Shown: positions 23,339-31,598 of the stretch, one piece after another | Layout: every line of letters starts with the position of its first letter | How positions within the stretch are numbered: position 1 is the stretch's first letter | Assembly: GCF_001457475.1 (NCBI RefSeq) | Contig: NZ_LN831029.1 | Span: 2,480,001-2,544,000, forward strand | Origin: Achromobacter xylosoxidans | GTDB lineage: Bacteria; Pseudomonadota; Gammaproteobacteria; Burkholderiales; Burkholderiaceae_B | DNA length: 64,000 nucleotides | Direction: 5' to 3' | Notes under the pieces: generated by a model | Databases searched by the model: none | The model's input: the letters and a program-made list of their open reading frames with translations, nothing else | What the model was told of the DNA's origin: nothing | Translations under genes and position numbers: made by a program

Positions 23339-25498
23339 TCAGTAGGTGGCGCGCAGCGTCAGCATCACGTTGCGCGGTTCGCCGTAGATGCCGTAGAAGT
23401 TGGACGGCACGCGGGCGTAGTAGTGGCGATCGAAGACGTTGTTCAGCGTCAGCGAGGCGTCCAGGTTGCGGTTCACCTTGTAGCCGACCTGCGCGTCGAC
23501 CACCGTGTAGCCGCCTTGCCACGAAACGTTGTTGCGGCTGGTGCGGCTCTGCGCGCGCACGCCGCCGCCCACGCGCCAGCCCGGCAGCACGTCGGGCGTG
23601 AAGCGATAGGTGGTCCAGACCTTGAACAGGTGCTTGGGCGTTTCCGGGTTGACGATCTGGCCTTCCTGCGTCGGGTCGGACAGGTAGCGGGTCTGCAGGT
23701 AGGTGTAGCCGGCGTACAGGTCCCAGTTGGGCAGCAGGCGGCCGCTGATCTCGGCCTCGACGCCCTGGCTCTGGGCCTCGCCCTGCGCCAGGTAGCGGCC
23801 CGGGTTGGCGTCGTCGGCCACCGCGCGGTCCTTGTCGCGGATGCGGAACAGCGCCAGCGAGGCATTGGCCGCGCCGTCCAGGAACTGGCCCTTCAGGCCG
23901 ATCTCGTACTGCTTGCCGGTGCGCGGCTTGAGCGGCTTGCCGTCGGCCGTCATCTGCCAGGCTTCCGAGAAGGCGTAGATGTCCGAATAGCTGGCGTAGG
24001 CCGACAGCCACGAATTCAACTGCGCTACCGCGCCGTAGTAGGGCACGAACTTGCGCACCTCGGGATCGCGCTGGGTGTCGCCCGCCACCGGCAGGATGGC
24101 CTGGGTGGCGTTGCGGTACCAGCTCTGGCGTCCGCCCACGATCAGCGTCAGCGGGTCGGCCACGTTCAAGCTCAGCTGGCCGTAGACGCCCATCTGGCTG
24201 GACTTGGAGTCGTCGCCCGAGGTGTAGGGCAGGTCCGGATCGGGCACGTCGATGTCGTGGATCGACACGTTGCTGATGTTCATGCCGCCGGAGCGGCTGT
24301 CCTGGCGCCGCTCGGCGTAGTTGGCGCCGATCATGGCCTGGTGGGTGCGGCCCAGCAGGCTGAAGGGGCCGGAGGCATGCGTATCGAAGCCGATCCAGCG
24401 GATCTGGTCCTTCTGCGTCTGCAGGCGGTAGCCGGCGCGGTCGTTGGCGGGATTGACCGGGCCGTTGACGTAGCCGTAGCGGCTGTCCATGTCGGTCGAG
24501 CGGTAGTTCATCGACACCTGGCCGGTCCAGCCATTGGCGAAGCGGTGGCTCAGTTCCGAATAGATTTCCGACAGGGTGGTGTCGCCGCGCGACCAGTCGG
24601 TGCCGTAGAAGCCTTTGCGCGGCGAGTCGATGATGTGGCCGTTCGAGTAGATCGACAGGCCGTAGTCGAACGGCGCCTCGCGCTGGCGTTGGTAGGCCGC
24701 CGACAGCGTCAGGGTGGTGTTGGCGGTCAGATCGAATTCGAGCGAGCCGTAGGCCAGGCCCTGGCGATTGTGGGCCTTGTCGAAGAAGAAGTCGCGGTCC
24801 TGCGCGGCCAGGCCGGCGCGGGCGCGCACCCGGCCGTCGGCCGTGATCGGGCCGGTCGCGTCCAGTTCGGTGCGGTAGTTGTTCCACGAGCCGGCCATCA
24901 CCGCGCCGGTCAGGCTGAAGGCGTCCTGTGGCCGCTTGCGCACCAGGTTGACGGTGCCGGCGGGGCTGCCGAAGCCCTGCAGCAGGCCGGCCGGGCCGCG
25001 CAGCACCTCGACGCGGTCGTACAGCGCCAGGTCGAACTGGGGCAGGTACTGCAGCGCGCCGTTGGCCGGCACGCCGTCGAACTGCACGTCGGTCTCGTAG
25101 CCGCGCGCGGTGAAGTAGGCGGTGCCGTCGCCGTAGGTCATGGCGCTGACGCCGGTGGTCTGGCGCAGCGCGTCCTCCACTGTGACCATGTTCTGGTCGT
25201 CCATGCGCTGGCGCGTCACCACCGACACCGAGTTGGGGATGTCGCGCACGTTGGCGCCGGTCTTGCCGATGGTGACGGTATTGGCGGTGTAGGACTGCGA
25301 ACCCTCGGTCTGGCCGGGGTCCGACAGCTTTTCGGCGGCACCGGTGACTCGCACGGGACTCAGTTGCGGCACCTCGTCGGCGGCGCGGGCCAGGACGGGC
25401 AGGCCGGCCTGGGCCAGCAGGGCGGCGGCGAGGGTCAGGCGGAAGGCGGGGAGGCGGCGTGGGACAAATGCGACAGGGGGAAGTGCGACGGGCGTCAT
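23339..25498 (-). CDS. TonB-dependent siderophore receptor (FhuE/FpvA-like)
   Basis: 719 residues from the ATG at 25498, with a signal peptide ending near LARAADEV. The plug contains VEDALRQTTGVSAMTYGDGTAYFTARGYETDVQFDGV and YDRVEVLRGPAGLLQGFGSPAGTVNLVRK. The barrel closes with NVMLTLRATY, carrying the aromatic C-terminal residue. It imports a ferric siderophore. The divergent AraC regulator and the Fur-like sequence between them suggest dual control: siderophore-dependent activation plus iron repression. Confidence 0.93.
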   Translation of the reverse strand: MTPVALPPVAFVPRRLPAFRLTLAAALLAQAGLPVLARAADEVPQLSPVRVTGAAEKLSDPGQTEGSQSYTANTVTIGKTGANVRDIPNSVSVVTRQRMDDQNMVTVEDALRQTTGVSAMTYGDGTAYFTARGYETDVQFDGVPANGALQYLPQFDLALYDRVEVLRGPAGLLQGFGSPAGTVNLVRKRPQDAFSLTGAVMAGSWNNYRTELDATGPITADGRVRARAGLAAQDRDFFFDKAHNRQGLAYGSLEFDLTANTTLTLSAAYQRQREAPFDYGLSIYSNGHIIDSPRKGFYGTDWSRGDTTLSEIYSELSHRFANGWTGQVSMNYRSTDMDSRYGYVNGPVNPANDRAGYRLQTQKDQIRWIGFDTHASGPFSLLGRTHQAMIGANYAERRQDSRSGGMNISNVSIHDIDVPDPDLPYTSGDDSKSSQMGVYGQLSLNVADPLTLIVGGRQSWYRNATQAILPVAGDTQRDPEVRKFVPYYGAVAQLNSWLSAYASYSDIYAFSEAWQMTADGKPLKPRTGKQYEIGLKGQFLDGAANASLALFRIRDKDRAVADDANPGRYLAQGEAQSQGVEAEISGRLLPNWDLYAGYTYLQTRYLSDPTQEGQIVNPETPKHLFKVWTTYRFTPDVLPGWRVGGGVRAQSRTSRNNVSWQGGYTVVDAQVGYKVNRNLDASLTLNNVFDRHYYARVPSNFYGIYGEPRNVMLTLRATY

Positions 25499-25513
25499 TT
25501 TCTTTTGAAAACA

Positions 25514-25539
25514 ATGGGAATCATTTGCATTAATGATAA
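25514..25539. promoter_or_regulatory. Fur-box-like sequence between the TonB receptor and AraC genes
   Basis: An AT-rich stretch, GGGAATCATTTGCATTAATG plus flanking bases, resembles overlapping Fur boxes (GATAATGAT-type half sites in both directions). It sits 16-41 bases upstream of the receptor start. Confidence 0.55.
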
Positions 25540-25636
25540 AAAGCAAGTTCCCTGTTTGCTGGACAGAAAATGTCGAAAAACAGACATAACTGGCTGGATT
25601 GGGGGCCGATCAACCCTTGCTATCGAAATCCCGCCA

Positions 25637-26395
25637 ATGCGTGAGTTTCCCGTCGATGCGCCGCCCGTGGTGGCGCGCTCGTTCCACTACGAAGATGGCC
25701 AGCGGCAAGAGCCGCATTCGCACGAGCGCATCCAGCTGATGTATTCGCCCACCGGCATCATGCGCGTCATGACCGAGGACGGCGCCTGGCTGCTGGCGCC
25801 GATGCGCGCGCTGTGGATTCCGCCCGGCGTGGCGCACGAGGTGCGCATGGTCGGCCAGGTGACGATGCGCTCGGCCTTCATCGCGCCGGACGCCGCGCCC
25901 TGGCTGTGGAAAGATACCTGCGCGCTGGACGTGGCGCCGCTGATGCGCGAACTGATCCTGGCGCTGAACCAGCCGGCGGCGCGCCACGGGCCCGTGCAGC
26001 GCCTGAGCGCCGAGCTGTTGCTGAACCTGCTGGCCGGCACCGAGCGGCAGCATCGCCAGTTGCCGCTGCCGTTCGACCGGCGCCTGCGCAAGGTCTGCGC
26101 CGCCGTGCTGCAATCGCCCGGCAACGACGACACGCTGGAGCAGTGGGGCGAACGGATGGGCGCCAGCGCGCGCACGCTGGCGCGGCGCATGAAGGACGAG
26201 ACCGGCATGAGCTTTCACAACTGGCGGCTGCAGGTACGCATCGACGAGGGCATCTGCCGGTTGTTGCAGGGGCAGTCGGTGGTGAACGTGGCGCGGGCGC
26301 TGGGGTATGCCAGCGCGAGCGCCTTCGTCTATATGTTCCGCAATGTGATGGGGGTGTCGCCGACGCGGTATCTGGAGCAGATCGCCGGCGGTTGA
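25637..26395 (+). CDS. AraC-family regulator with N-terminal cupin
   Basis: 252 residues. The N-terminal cupin-like part has EPHSHERIQLMYSPTG and ALWIPPGVAHEVRM. The C-terminal AraC domain shows TLEQWGERMGASARTLARRM and VVNVARALGYASASAFVYMFRNVMGVSPTRYL. It is divergent from the siderophore receptor; by analogy with AlcR/RhuI-type arrangements it probably activates that gene when the cognate siderophore is present. The ATG at 25637 has no strong ribosome-binding site. Confidence 0.88.
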   Translation: MREFPVDAPPVVARSFHYEDGQRQEPHSHERIQLMYSPTGIMRVMTEDGAWLLAPMRALWIPPGVAHEVRMVGQVTMRSAFIAPDAAPWLWKDTCALDVAPLMRELILALNQPAARHGPVQRLSAELLLNLLAGTERQHRQLPLPFDRRLRKVCAAVLQSPGNDDTLEQWGERMGASARTLARRMKDETGMSFHNWRLQVRIDEGICRLLQGQSVVNVARALGYASASAFVYMFRNVMGVSPTRYLEQIAGG

Positions 26396-26411
26396 GGCGG
26401 GGACGCCGGTT

Positions 26412-27221
26412 CTAGCGGTCCAGTAACGCCAGCGCCTGCCTGGCGATCTCCAGGTCGATCGCCGCATCGTCTCCATCGCCCATGAACCAGGCCGCCGACA
26501 GCCCGCACCAGGCCACCACCCATTGCAGCAGCCGGCGGCGCTCCAGTCCGGATTCCTCCAGCACGATGCCGAGGCGGCGCTCGAAGCGGCCCGGCGCGAT
26601 GGCCACCGGGGGCTCCGGATCGGACAGGTCGGGGTTGCAGAAGATATTGGCGTAATCGAAGGCCCGTTCGCCGTACAGGCGCTTGGGGTCGATCACCAGC
26701 CAGCCGCGTTCGCCGAAGTCCAGGACATTGTCGTGGTGCGCGTCGCCGTGCAGCACCACCTGGTCGCGCGGGTCGTCCAGCAGCGCGCGGGCGAAGCGGG
26801 CGCTGTGCGCCAGGATGCCGCCGCGCGCCCGCGCCATCGGCCACAGCTCGACGAACCATTCTTCCAGCGACCGCAGCGGCGGCAGCGGCCTGGCGCGCGG
26901 CGCGTGCAGCTCGCGCAGCACGCCGCACAGGATGCGGGTGGCTTCGTCGTCGCGGCCGTTGCGGGCATAGCCGGCCAGCGAGCGCGTGCCGGTGGCGCGT
27001 TCGAGCAGGATGGCGTCGCCGTCGTGCGCCAGGACCCGCGCGGCGCCGTGGCCGTCCCACCAGGTCATCAGCACGCCGCCTTGCCGTTCGTCTTCCTCGA
27101 CCGCGACCTTCAGCATCGCCGGCACGCCGGCCTGGCGCACCGGCAGCAGGCGCGCGGCATGGGTCGTGATGGGGGCGCCATCGGGCACGAGGTTCCAGCG
27201 GGACAGGTAGGTGTCGAACAT
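26412..27221 (-). CDS. Aminoglycoside/hydroxyurea-resistance-type kinase (APH(6)/Hur family)
   Basis: 269 residues with a kinase-like fold. LHGDAHHDNVLDF is the catalytic loop (HGD...N), WLVIDPKRLYGERAFDYAN carries the metal-binding aspartate, and the N-lobe has AMLKVAVEEDERQGG. Family members phosphorylate streptomycin or hydroxyurea. Chromosomal copies are often not expressed as resistance genes, so resistance should not be assumed. Convergent with the AraC gene. Confidence 0.85.
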   Translation of the reverse strand: MFDTYLSRWNLVPDGAPITTHAARLLPVRQAGVPAMLKVAVEEDERQGGVLMTWWDGHGAARVLAHDGDAILLERATGTRSLAGYARNGRDDEATRILCGVLRELHAPRARPLPPLRSLEEWFVELWPMARARGGILAHSARFARALLDDPRDQVVLHGDAHHDNVLDFGERGWLVIDPKRLYGERAFDYANIFCNPDLSDPEPPVAIAPGRFERRLGIVLEESGLERRRLLQWVVAWCGLSAAWFMGDGDDAAIDLEIARQALALLDR

Positions 27222-27268
27222 GGGCGGGCGGGTAGGGCGCCGGGTCGGCGGCGGGCAGGGCTACGGTA

Positions 27269-27715
27269 TCAGAGAATGCCGGCCGCCGCCGCCAGCGCCG
27301 CCGCCTTGCGCGCGATGGCCGCCACGCCGAAGCTGGTGGCCAGCGCCTGGCCGTCCAGTTCGGCCAGGGACACCCAGCGGGCGTCCAGCGCATCGTCGCC
27401 GGCCACCGGTTCGCCCGACTGCCAGCGGCACAGTACCGCGACCAGGATGTAATGGCGGCGCAGCGCGCCGCTGTCGTCGTGGTCGAACACGTCGACGGCG
27501 TCGAACACCTGCAGCGCCTGCGCGCGCACGCCGCATTCTTCGAACAGCTCGCGCGCGGTCGCGTCTTCGAGGCGCTCGCCGGCCTCGATCTTGCCGCCGG
27601 GAAAGGCCCAGCGGCCCTGGTCCGGCGGGTTGGCGCGGCGCACCAGCAGCACGTGGCCGTCGCGCAGCACGGCGGCGATGGTGGCGGGGATGGGGCGGGA
27701 AGGCTGGGCGGTCAT
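27269..27715 (-). CDS. Nudix hydrolase, MutT/CTP-pyrophosphorylase-like
   Basis: 148 residues. The Nudix box GGKIEAGERLEDATARELFEECGV is complete (G-x5-E-x7-REL-x-EE-x-GV). VLLVRRANPPDQGRWAFPGG precedes it. It probably hydrolyses a nucleoside diphosphate derivative. Its ATG at 27715 overlaps the TetR stop (ATGA), so it is translated with the repressor gene. Confidence 0.92.
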   Translation of the reverse strand: MTAQPSRPIPATIAAVLRDGHVLLVRRANPPDQGRWAFPGGKIEAGERLEDATARELFEECGVRAQALQVFDAVDVFDHDDSGALRRHYILVAVLCRWQSGEPVAGDDALDARWVSLAELDGQALATSFGVAAIARKAAALAAAAGIL

Positions 27716-28311
27716 GGCAGGTCGGGCGAGAGGCCGTCGAGCATCATCGCCAATCCATATTCGAAGGTCGCGTCCGGTCCCTGCCGGTCCAGCGCCTTCA
27801 TGGTGCGTGCCAGGGCGGGCGGGGGCGCGGGCGGCGCGACGCGCTCGGGCGCGGCGGCCTCGCCGGCCTGCTGTTCCATCACCGAGCCGACCACGTAGTG
27901 GCTGATGGCCACCAGCGCATTGGCGGCCCGCAGCGGCGTGAAGCCGGCGTCGCACAGCAGCTTGATCTGCGCCTGGACGCGATCGTATTGCGGTTCGGCG
28001 GGGCGGGTGCCGGCGTGGATGCGGGCGCCGTCGCGATAGGCCAGCAGCGCGCGGCGGAAGCTGCGCGCGTTGGCGTACAGGAATTCCTTCCAGGGGCCGC
28101 CCGGAGACGGCAGGGTATGCATGTGCTCGCGCATCATGGCGTCCGACAGCGCGTCCAGCAGCGCCTGCTTGCTCTTGAAATGCCAGTACAGCGCCGGTTG
28201 CTGCACGCCCAGGCGTTCGGCCAGCTTGCGCGTGGTCAGGCCGTCCACGCCCACCTCGTTCAGCAAGTCCAGCGCGGCGGCGATGACGGCGTCGCGTTGC
28301 AGTTTGGCCAT
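27712..28311 (-). CDS. TetR-class repressor with tetracycline-repressor-like C-domain
   Basis: 199 residues. Helix-turn-helix near the N-terminus (VDGLTTRKLAERLGVQQPALYWHFKSKQALLDAL) closely follows TetR of Tn10-type systems, and the C-terminal helices (LLAYRDGARIHAGTRP, then GFTPLRAANALVAISHYVVGSVMEQQ) match the TetR_C ligand domain. AAGGAG precedes the ATG at 28311. It is divergent from a drug-efflux gene across two tetO-like sites, which is the classical TetR/TetA plan. Confidence 0.92.
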   Translation of the reverse strand: MAKLQRDAVIAAALDLLNEVGVDGLTTRKLAERLGVQQPALYWHFKSKQALLDALSDAMMREHMHTLPSPGGPWKEFLYANARSFRRALLAYRDGARIHAGTRPAEPQYDRVQAQIKLLCDAGFTPLRAANALVAISHYVVGSVMEQQAGEAAAPERVAPPAPPPALARTMKALDRQGPDATFEYGLAMMLDGLSPDLP

Positions 28312-28329
28312 AGGGACTCCTTGTTGGGC

Positions 28330-28380
28330 TTGATAATTTATCACTGATCAATTTATGATGCACGAACTTATCACCGATAA
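28330..28380 (+). promoter_or_regulatory. Efflux-gene promoter with two tetO-like operators
   Basis: Operator 1 TTATC-ACT-GATCA (28338-28350) and operator 2 TTATC-ACC-GATAA (28368-28380); their centres are exactly 30 bp apart, as in tetO1/tetO2. A promoter TTGATA (28330-28335), 18-base spacer, TATGAT (28354-28359) runs toward the efflux gene and is overlapped by operator 1. Confidence 0.8.
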
Positions 28381-28392
28381 ATTATTGCCTCG

Positions 28393-29589
28393 ATGCCGGA
28401 CCGCGCCATTGCCTTGCTGTTGTTCATCGTCACCCTGGATGCCGCGGGCGCCGGGTTGATCATGCCGGTGCTGCCGGGCCTGCTCGACCAGCTTGGCGAT
28501 GCCGCGGCCACGCCGGCCCATTACGGGGTGCTGCTGTCCCTGTATGCGCTGGCGCAGTGCCTGGCCGCGCCCGTGCTGGGCGCGCTGTCGGATCGCTACG
28601 GAAGGCGGCCGGTGCTGCTGGTGTCGCTGGCGGGCGCCGCCGTCGACTATCTGGTGATGGCGGCCGCGCCGGCATTGTGGGTGCTGTACGCGGGACGCAT
28701 CCTGGCGGGCATTACGGGCGCCACCGGCGCGGTGGCCGGCGCCTGCATCGCCGACGCCGGCGATCCGTCGCGGCGCGCGCGGCGCTTCGGCCAGTTGTCG
28801 GCCTGTTTCGGGCTGGGCATGATCCTCGGGCCGGCGCTGGGCGGCCTGGCGGGGCTGGCCGGCGCCCGTATGCCGTTCGTGGCGGCCGCGGCGGCCAATG
28901 GCGTGGCCTTCCTGACGGCCCTGGCGTGGCTGCCGGAATCGCGCCGGGGCGCTCGCGCGCCGTGGTCGTGGCGCGCGCTGGATCCGATTGGCGGTCTGCG
29001 CCAGGCACTGGGCGGCAAGAACCTGGCCGGCCTGCTGTGGGTGTTCCTGGTGATGCAGATGGCGGGGCAGGTGCCGGGATCCCTATGGGTGCTGTACGGA
29101 CAGGACCGCTTTCAGTGGGACGCGGCGGCGGTGGGCCTGTCGCTGGCCGGGTTTGGCGCCTTGCACGCCGTGGCGCAGGCGACGCTGCCGGGCCCGTTGA
29201 GCGCGCGCTTGGGCGAGCGCGGCGCGCTGGTGGTGGGCATGGCGGCGGACGCGGCGGGGTATGTCCTGCTGGCGTGCGCCACGCAGGGCTGGATGGCGGC
29301 GCCGCTGATGCTGCTGCTGGCCGCCGGCGGCGTGGGCGCGCCGGCGTTGCAGGCGCTGCTGTCGGCGCGGGCGGGCGCGGGCAGCCAGGGGCAGTTGCAG
29401 GGCGCCATGAACAGCCTGGCCAGTGCCGCCGCGATCGCCGGCCCGCTGGCCTTCACTACGTTGTACGCGGCCAGCGTCGGCGGCTGGACCGGCTGGCCCT
29501 GGGTGGCGGGCGCGGCGCTCTACCTGCTGTGCGCGCCGACGCTGGCGCGGCTGGGCGCGCCTGGCGACGCGGCGCCGCGGGCCCGCTAG
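28393..29589 (+). CDS. Major facilitator drug efflux pump, TetA-like
   Basis: 398 residues, 12 transmembrane helices. LDAAGAGLIMPVLPGLL in helix 1, GALSDRYGRRPVLL in loop 2-3 (motif A) and LAGITGATGAVAGACIADAGD in helix 4-5 (motif C region) are features of the TetA group of proton antiporters. With the TetR partner, export of tetracycline-like compounds is plausible but not proven; intrinsic Achromobacter pumps of this kind may have other substrates. The ATG follows operator 2 by 12 bases and has no recognisable ribosome-binding site. Confidence 0.88.
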   Translation: MPDRAIALLLFIVTLDAAGAGLIMPVLPGLLDQLGDAAATPAHYGVLLSLYALAQCLAAPVLGALSDRYGRRPVLLVSLAGAAVDYLVMAAAPALWVLYAGRILAGITGATGAVAGACIADAGDPSRRARRFGQLSACFGLGMILGPALGGLAGLAGARMPFVAAAAANGVAFLTALAWLPESRRGARAPWSWRALDPIGGLRQALGGKNLAGLLWVFLVMQMAGQVPGSLWVLYGQDRFQWDAAAVGLSLAGFGALHAVAQATLPGPLSARLGERGALVVGMAADAAGYVLLACATQGWMAAPLMLLLAAGGVGAPALQALLSARAGAGSQGQLQGAMNSLASAAAIAGPLAFTTLYAASVGGWTGWPWVAGAALYLLCAPTLARLGAPGDAAPRAR

Positions 29590-29731
29590 CAGATCGCCCG
29601 TCCGGGCCGCGGCGGCCTAGCGCAAATCCCGGTAGTGGCGGCCCGCCCCTTGGTGCACACTGTCAGGCGCGCCGCCATGAGCGCGTTGGATAACGACAGG
29701 GCCTGCGCTCGGGCTCGCGGGGGGAAGCAGC

Positions 29732-30607
29732 ATGGACACGCCGGACCGGCAATTGCGCTATTTCGTGCGGATCGCGGAATTGAAATCGCTGTCGCGGGCC
29801 GCCGAGGACCTGGACCAGACCCAGTCCGGCCTGAGCCGCCAGCTGGCGGCGCTGGAAGCCCACGTGGGCAAGCCGCTGTTCGTGCGCACCGGCCGCGGCG
29901 TCGAACTGACCGAGGCGGGCGCGCGGCTGCTCGATGGCATCCTGCCGGCCTATCGCAGCATCGACCAGACGCTGGAGGCGGTGCGCCAGCGCGAAGGCGT
30001 GACGCAGGGCTCGGTGCGGTTGGCTACGGTGCATACGCTCAGCTACTACTTCATGGCCGAGGTGGTGGCGCAATTCGTCAGCAGCCGCGAGCACGTCAAT
30101 CTGTCGGTCATGGGCCGCAGTTCGCCGGAGGTGGTGGCGCTGGTGGAAAGCGGCAAGGCCGACATCGGCTTCGTCTATGACGCCGCGGTGGCCTCTGACG
30201 CGCTGGCCTCGACGCCGCTGTTCGACGACGACATGTGCCTGATCGTGCGGCATGGGGTCGCGGTCGAGGATGGCGCCGACCTGGCCGCCATGACGCTGCG
30301 GCTGGTGGGTTTTCCGCCGCATTACGCGTTGCGCAAGATGATCCACAGCGCCGGCCTGCAGCCCGAGTTCGTGGCCGAGGCCGAAACCATCGACGCCATG
30401 CTCAAGCTGGTTTCCTCGGGGGTGGGCGCCTGTATCCTGCCCTCGCGCATCCCCGACAAGCTGCTGGCCGACTACGGCCTGCGCAAGGTCGTCATCCGCC
30501 AGCCGGTGCTGCGCCGGCGGGTGGTGGCCATCACGCTGGCGCAGCGGCCGCCGCTGCCGCTGGTGCGCGAGCTGCTGGACTGCGCCCGCCGCATCGCGCG
30601 GGATTGA
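29732..30607 (+). CDS. LysR-family transcriptional regulator
   Basis: 291 residues. Winged helix: LSRAAEDLDQTQSGLSRQLAALEAHVGKPLFVRTGRGVELTEAG. The ligand domain includes GSVRLATVHTLSYYFMAEVVAQF. GGGGGAAGCAGC precedes the ATG. It lies just upstream of, and on the same strand as, the class II aldolase and MHS transporter genes and probably regulates them. Confidence 0.92.
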   Translation: MDTPDRQLRYFVRIAELKSLSRAAEDLDQTQSGLSRQLAALEAHVGKPLFVRTGRGVELTEAGARLLDGILPAYRSIDQTLEAVRQREGVTQGSVRLATVHTLSYYFMAEVVAQFVSSREHVNLSVMGRSSPEVVALVESGKADIGFVYDAAVASDALASTPLFDDDMCLIVRHGVAVEDGADLAAMTLRLVGFPPHYALRKMIHSAGLQPEFVAEAETIDAMLKLVSSGVGACILPSRIPDKLLADYGLRKVVIRQPVLRRRVVAITLAQRPPLPLVRELLDCARRIARD

Positions 30608-30769
30608 GTCGGCGTTTACCCGTACCGCTCCGCCGGCGCCCCTGGGGAGCGCCGCGCCGAATAGCTGCTATGAGCGCCGCTGCATGGCTCGCCGGCGGGG
30701 CGCTTTCCATACTGTCCGCCAAGGCGCGCCCTCCGTGCGCGCCACCCGACCGCATCAGGAGGCGGCAGC

Positions 30770-31555
30770 ATGGACAACACCCTGCGCGAAAAAGCGTACT
30801 TCGACACCCGCGCCACCCAGGAAATGGCGCAGCACCTGCGCGCCGTGCCGCGCACCATCCAGGAGACCATGGCCTATGCCTGCCGCATCCTGGCAATGAC
30901 CGAGCAGGAAGCCGGCCTGGCCGGCCAGATCAGTGTGCGTTCAGAGCGCCCCGGCGCCTACTGGACGCTGCGCTTCGGCCTGGGTTTCGACGAAGCCACG
31001 CCGGCCGACTTCATCGAGGTCGACCGTGACCTGCACACGCTCACGGGCGAGGGCATGGCCAATCCGGCGACGCGTTTCCACCTGTGGGTCTACGAGGCGC
31101 GACCCGACGTGCAATCCATCATCCACACCCATTCGCCGTGGGCCTCGGCGCTGGCGGCGGCGCGCCAGCCGCTGGTGATCGCGCAGATGGACATGACGCC
31201 GCTGCACGACGACTGCGCCTTCCTGGGCGAATGGCCCGGGGTGCCGATCGCCGACCAGGAGGGCGTCATCATCTCGGGCGCGCTGGGCGCCAAGCGCGCC
31301 ATCATCCTGGCGCACCATGGCTACCTGACGGCCGGCGCTTCCTGTGAGGAGGCGACCTACCTGTCGGTCTACCTGGAACGGGCGGCGCGCATGCAGATCC
31401 GCGCGCAGGCCTTCGGGCCGCTGACGCCGGTGGACGACGCGCTGGCGCGCGAGGCCCACGACTACCTGCTCAAGCCGTCGATCGTGCGCGCCACCTTCGA
31501 CTACTGGTGCCGCCAGACGCATGGCGTCGCGCCGCTGCCGCGGCCCGCCCGTTGA
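30770..31555 (+). CDS. Class II aldolase/adducin-family protein
   Basis: 261 residues. The family metal site is visible: HTHSPW with two zinc histidines and LAHHGYL with a third, after NPATRFHLWVYEARPDVQSIIHTH. Members cleave sugar phosphates (fuculose-1-P, ribulose-5-P) or decarboxylate hydroxy acids; this longer type without a sugar-kinase neighbour could act on a free acid. AGGAGG lies at good spacing before the ATG. It is followed 43 bases later by an MHS transporter gene, so import and breakdown are probably linked. Confidence 0.88.
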   Translation: MDNTLREKAYFDTRATQEMAQHLRAVPRTIQETMAYACRILAMTEQEAGLAGQISVRSERPGAYWTLRFGLGFDEATPADFIEVDRDLHTLTGEGMANPATRFHLWVYEARPDVQSIIHTHSPWASALAAARQPLVIAQMDMTPLHDDCAFLGEWPGVPIADQEGVIISGALGAKRAIILAHHGYLTAGASCEEATYLSVYLERAARMQIRAQAFGPLTPVDDALAREAHDYLLKPSIVRATFDYWCRQTHGVAPLPRPAR

Positions 31556-31598
31556 TTCGACGCCGCTCACATACCTATATCTCCAAGGGGAAGTCACG

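Noticed and set aside
26412..29589. Acquired resistance island (APH-like kinase plus TetR/TetA-like pair)
   Set aside because: No insertion sequence, integrase or flanking direct repeats, and GC content matches the surroundings; more likely intrinsic genes.
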